Positions 6,109 to 8,396 of a stretch of DNA of 8,396 nt are shown in pieces (the stretch's first letter is position 1; each line of letters opens with the position of its first letter). The position numbers and the translations under genes are program-made. Source of the stretch: Candidatus Methanovirga meridionalis (GTDB taxonomy: Archaea; Methanobacteriota; Methanobacteria; Methanobacteriales; Methanobacteriaceae). The stretch is from contig JAITPS010000126.1 of assembly GCA_031289325.1 (NCBI GenBank), positions 1 to 8,396 of the forward strand. Direction: 5' to 3'. The notes below the pieces were generated by a model. That model made no database searches, had not been told where the DNA came from, and saw only the letters and a list, made by a program, of their open reading frames with translations.

Positions 6109-7674
6109 ATGATTAATTTAAAGTGTTGGATTGGAAAGTATTCTTGGGAAGAAAGAATTGGAATCTTATTATTTTTAGGAAGTATAATCACTTTAACATA
6201 TATTGTTTTTAGTGTATTAGATCAAGACATACATATGGATGAATTGTTTAGTTTAAATCTGATCAATTTCCCTTATTTTTGGGTGATGGGAATAACTGCA
6301 GCAGATGTCCATCCTCCATTATATTACTTTATTTTAAAAGGAATATTTGATTTATTTACTTTTTTAAATATTCCTTTTAATTGTATAATTCTTGGAAAAA
6401 TAGTATCTTTAATTCCTATTGTACTGTTATTAATATTTAATTTAACAGTTTTAAAAAAGAAATTTGGCTGGTTATTTACTGGGATTTTTGCATTATTCAT
6501 AGTAACAATGCCACAAATATTCTATGGATTTGAAATCAGGATGTATAGTTTTGCTTTTCTTTTTATTACTTTAGCATATTTCTATGCTTATAATCTCACA
6601 GAAGAATCAAAATTAAAAAATTGGGTTTTATTAATATTTTTTACCTTAATGGCTGCTTATACTCATTATTATGCTGGAATTAGTTCTATTTTTATATTTT
6701 TACTGCTTTTAGCTTGGATCTTATTAAAAAATAGAATTTATATTAAAAAATATGTATATTCGGTCATTATATTATTATTACTTTATCTTCCATGGATTTC
6801 AGTATTAGGATTTTTATTAATAAACCAATGGCTTGATATTAGTAGTAGAATCAGCTGGATTAATCCTATAAACTTAACAACAATCATAAATTATATGTTT
6901 CAGCTGGTTTCAGAATATGGACTTCATCCTGTTTCAAAGAATTTGATGATCACATCTTTATTTAATAATCTTTACTTCTGCAATGGAATTATTACATTCA
7001 TTCTTCTTTCTATTTTTATAATATTACTTGTTTATTATTATAAATCTAAATATGAATTTAATAGATTTATTCTTACAGGATTTTTTGTTTTAATATTTAC
7101 ATTATTATTTGGTGTAATTGTTTCATTAGTCTATAGACCAGTGTTTATTGTTAAATATATTATTCCTGCATTAGGAGCTTTAGAAATATCTTTTGCATTT
7201 TTATTAAGTAAATTATATTCTAAAAAGAAATTAATTTTCACATTTGTAATGATTTTGTTTATAATTTCTGCTACAATAAATGTTGCTTATTTAATAGAAT
7301 ATAAAAAATATAATCAACATTCTTATAATTCACTAACACCTTTTTTAAATGATAATAGTGCTGATGATTTAATAATATATGATCATGCATATTATCTGTA
7401 CCCACATTTATTTTCTTATATTGGAAACTATAAATTAGTAAATTTGGAGGATACAGTTAATTCATATAATAAAATGATTTCATCGAGTATAAACGATCCT
7501 ATATTAAGTAAAACAATCTATACCAATGATAGAGTTTGGATATCTTTAGACAAGAATCATTTGGAAAATTTTAGTAAAAAATTGAATGAAAATAATTATA
7601 AAATAATAGAAATAGGAAATACTAGCATAGAAATGGGAAATGTTAGCTCACAGTTATTTTTTGTTGTATTTTAA
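6109..7674 (+). CDS. GT39/ArnT-like membrane glycosyltransferase (GT-C fold)
   Basis: A 521-residue polytopic membrane protein of the dolichyl-phosphate-mannose mannosyltransferase / ArnT superfamily. Such enzymes move a sugar from a polyprenyl-phosphate carrier to a protein, lipid or glycan on the outer face of the membrane. The first membrane segment (about 17-37) is followed by an external loop with D44-E45, the position of the conserved acidic catalytic residue. DVHPPLYY (66-73) is the family signature, and EIRMYS (142-147) and YTHYYAG (184-190) are typical of the next loops. About ten more hydrophobic segments reach to roughly residue 398, followed by a soluble C-terminal domain of about 120 residues, probably extracytoplasmic. 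ATG 6109 is preceded by GTGA and a TATA box, and by R copy 2. Donor and acceptor are unknown. With glmS upstream it fits surface glycan or glycoprotein synthesis, but the spacing argues against an operon. Confidence 0.88.
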   Translation: MINLKCWIGKYSWEERIGILLFLGSIITLTYIVFSVLDQDIHMDELFSLNLINFPYFWVMGITAADVHPPLYYFILKGIFDLFTFLNIPFNCIILGKIVSLIPIVLLLIFNLTVLKKKFGWLFTGIFALFIVTMPQIFYGFEIRMYSFAFLFITLAYFYAYNLTEESKLKNWVLLIFFTLMAAYTHYYAGISSIFIFLLLLAWILLKNRIYIKKYVYSVIILLLLYLPWISVLGFLLINQWLDISSRISWINPINLTTIINYMFQLVSEYGLHPVSKNLMITSLFNNLYFCNGIITFILLSIFIILLVYYYKSKYEFNRFILTGFFVLIFTLLFGVIVSLVYRPVFIVKYIIPALGALEISFAFLLSKLYSKKKLIFTFVMILFIISATINVAYLIEYKKYNQHSYNSLTPFLNDNSADDLIIYDHAYYLYPHLFSYIGNYKLVNLEDTVNSYNKMISSSINDPILSKTIYTNDRVWISLDKNHLENFSKKLNENNYKIIEIGNTSIEMGNVSSQLFFVVF

Positions 7675-7680
7675 TAATCA

Positions 7681-7698
7681 TCACATCTTTTAATGTGA
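7681..7698 (+). terminator. Weak hairpin after the GT39 gene
   Basis: TCACAT (7681-7686) pairs with ATGTGA (7693-7698) around a 6-base loop, starting six bases after the stop. No long T-run follows directly; the nearest is CTTTTT at about 7742-7747. This may mark the transcript end, but support is limited. Confidence 0.25.
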
Positions 7699-7827
7699 AA
7701 ATTAATATTTTAGATTCTAAAAATTCAATTATAGTATTTATTCTTTTTAAAAAATAAAAATGAAGTTTAAATCTCCAACATTTAAATATTTACTATTACG
7801 GTTGTTGTAATTTATACTGAGTTACAT

Positions 7828-7858
7828 TGTAATTTTTGAAATGCCCCTAAAAATTACA
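7828..7858. repeat. Perfect 10-bp inverted repeat with 11-nt loop
   Basis: TGTAATTTTT (7828-7837) and AAAAATTACA (7849-7858) are exact reverse complements around GAAATGCCCCT. The C-run in the loop is rare in this AT-rich spacer. Just upstream TGTAA (7806-7810) and TTACA (7822-7826) form a second, shorter inverted pair with the same half-sites. Possibilities are an RNA hairpin or terminator between the convergent genes, or a regulator site. Confidence 0.6.
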
Positions 7859-7964
7859 TAATATATCCCATAAGACTTTTAATTTTATTTTTTGATAGAA
7901 AGATTATTATTCCTCATATAATAGAAATACTTCCTACAGTTACAAGACATATAAATTTTTGAAA
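7854..7964 (-). pseudogene. Possible remnant of a membrane-protein gene
   Basis: Read on the minus strand from 7964, this 37-codon stretch gives a hydrophobic segment (KFICLVTVGSISII), an in-frame TGA, a second hydrophobic segment and a basic loop (GIIIFLSKNKIKSLMGYIM), then TAA at 7856-7854. The single TGA could come from a TGG tryptophan codon. The hydrophobic hairpin with a basic loop looks more like decayed coding sequence than random AT-rich DNA. It lies downstream of the 40-aa minus-strand ORF. It is out of frame with it now, but would be in frame if the 20-bp tandem duplication at 7961-8000 were collapsed. Stops remain between the two parts, and no family is recognised, so the call is tentative. 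Confidence 0.25.
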
Positions 7965-8000
7965 CTTAAATGATTAGGTTGAAATTTAAATGATTAGGTG
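7961..8000 (+). repeat. 20-bp imperfect tandem duplication
   Basis: GAAACTTAAATGATTAGGTT (7961-7980) and GAAATTTAAATGATTAGGTG (7981-8000) differ at two positions. Being 20 bases long, the duplication shifts the reading frame, which matters if the flanking minus-strand fragments were once one gene. Confidence 0.9.
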
Positions 8001-8023
8001 GATAGAAAAATGAGTTATTAAAT

Positions 8024-8146
8024 TTATTTTTTGAGGAGCAAAATATTAAAAAACCTATAAACATAATCACTTAAAAAACCACCAAGAAGTCCAGATAAAT
8101 ACACATTTTTGATATGTTTTAGTAATGTTGTTAAGATATATTGCAT
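8024..8146 (-). CDS. Small putative membrane protein, 40 aa
   Basis: An ORF of 40 codons on the minus strand, from ATG at 8146 to TAA at 8026-8024. Its ribosome binding site is the best in the window: GGTGA (plus-strand 8153-8157) six bases before the ATG. The product starts MQYILTTLLKHIKNVYLSG, continues with a Gly-rich hydrophobic segment (LLGGFLSDYVYRFF) and ends LLLKK, so a single membrane segment with a basic tail is likely. Element R copy 3 points at it and ends 60 bases before the start, the same arrangement as for the two plus-strand genes. It may be a genuine small membrane protein or the surviving 5' end of a longer broken gene (see 7854-7964). GGFLSDYVYRF faintly recalls the loop motif of MFS transporters, but that is too weak to use. 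Function unknown. Confidence 0.45.
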   Translation of the reverse strand: MQYILTTLLKHIKNVYLSGLLGGFLSDYVYRFFNILLLKK

Positions 8147-8206
8147 CTGATTTCACCAAAAAAAATAAAGAGCTATTATGTTGTCAAAAATTGAGTAATC
8201 CATTAT

Positions 8207-8246
8207 TATAGTGGTTTTGATAAAGTTTTTAATAAATAACTTTTTT
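8207..8246 (-). promoter_or_regulatory. Conserved 40-bp element R, copy 3 (inverted)
   Basis: The reverse complement of this stretch matches copy 1 with two mismatches and copy 2 with three. It begins with the A-run and TTATTTATTAA and ends CAAAACCACTATA. It is oriented toward the minus-strand 40-aa ORF. As in the other loci, an AT-rich tandem array lies on the A-run side (8281-8396). Confidence 0.55.
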
Positions 8247-8280
8247 TAAAATTACAAAAAACATTAATTTAAAATTTATT

Positions 8281-8396
8281 TATATTATTTGAAATTATTT
8301 TATATTATTTGAAATTATTTTATATTATTTGAAATTATTTTATATTATTTGAAATTATTTTATATTATTTGAAATTATTTTATATTATTTGAAATT
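8281..8396 (-). repeat. 20-bp tandem array, runs off the window
   Basis: TATATTATTTGAAATTATTT is repeated perfectly five times (8281-8380), and a sixth copy is cut by the window edge after 16 bases. On the minus strand the unit reads AATATAAAATAATTTCAAAT when rotated, close to AATATAAATAATTTCAAAAC at 5959-5978. It also resembles the paired decamers at 3215-3570. The copies are identical, suggesting recent expansion. The total copy number cannot be seen here. Confidence 0.95.

Noticed and set aside
7675..8396. tRNA or other stable RNA gene in the right-hand spacer
   Set aside because: RNA genes would stand out as GC-richer in such an AT-rich genome. The only GC-richer spot is the short loop of the inverted repeat at 7838-7848, and no cloverleaf can be drawn.

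Overview
The window is very AT-rich and carries an archaeal style of gene layout: single genes on long A/T-only intergenic stretches, Shine-Dalgarno motifs of the GAGGT and GGTGA type, and TATA-like boxes about 25 bases before a start codon that has no ribosome binding site. With a GT39-type membrane glycosyltransferase and an archaeal-looking GlmS, the best guess is a low-GC methanogen of the Methanobacteriales (Methanobrevibacter or Methanosphaera type). That is inference from composition and gene style, not a database match.

Layout, left to right. 1-340 holds no recognisable gene. 309-482 is a repeat block ending in a conserved 40-base element (called R here). 515-940 encodes an unrecognised 141-residue protein. 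1141-2934 encodes a cellulose-synthase-like GT2 glycosyltransferase with a possible degenerate PilZ-like tail. 2935-3891 is a 957-base gene-free stretch dominated by a decamer array held in register. 3892-5709 is glmS (glucosamine-6-phosphate synthase), with its start corrected to the catalytic Met-Cys. 5710-6108 is a second repeat-rich spacer. 6109-7674 is a GT39/ArnT-like membrane glycosyltransferase. 7675-8396 holds a strong inverted repeat, possible remnants of a membrane-protein gene, a 40-residue minus-strand ORF with a very good ribosome binding site, an inverted copy of R, and a 20-base tandem array running off the window end.

The genes share a cell-surface glycan theme. GlmS makes glucosamine-6-phosphate, the entry to UDP-GlcNAc and related sugars. 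The GT2 enzyme probably builds or exports a polysaccharide from nucleotide sugars at the cytoplasmic face. The GT39 enzyme probably transfers sugar from a lipid phosphate carrier outside the membrane. Wide spacing argues against one operon.

The most unusual structure is not a gene. Four intergenic loci appear to be variants of one modular cassette: a left block L (36 bases), an array of 10/20-base AT units, and a right block R (40-57 bases). One locus (5880-6045) has all three parts; the others lack or expand individual parts. All three R copies point toward an ORF start 32-63 bases downstream. The array units are close to one or two turns of the DNA helix.
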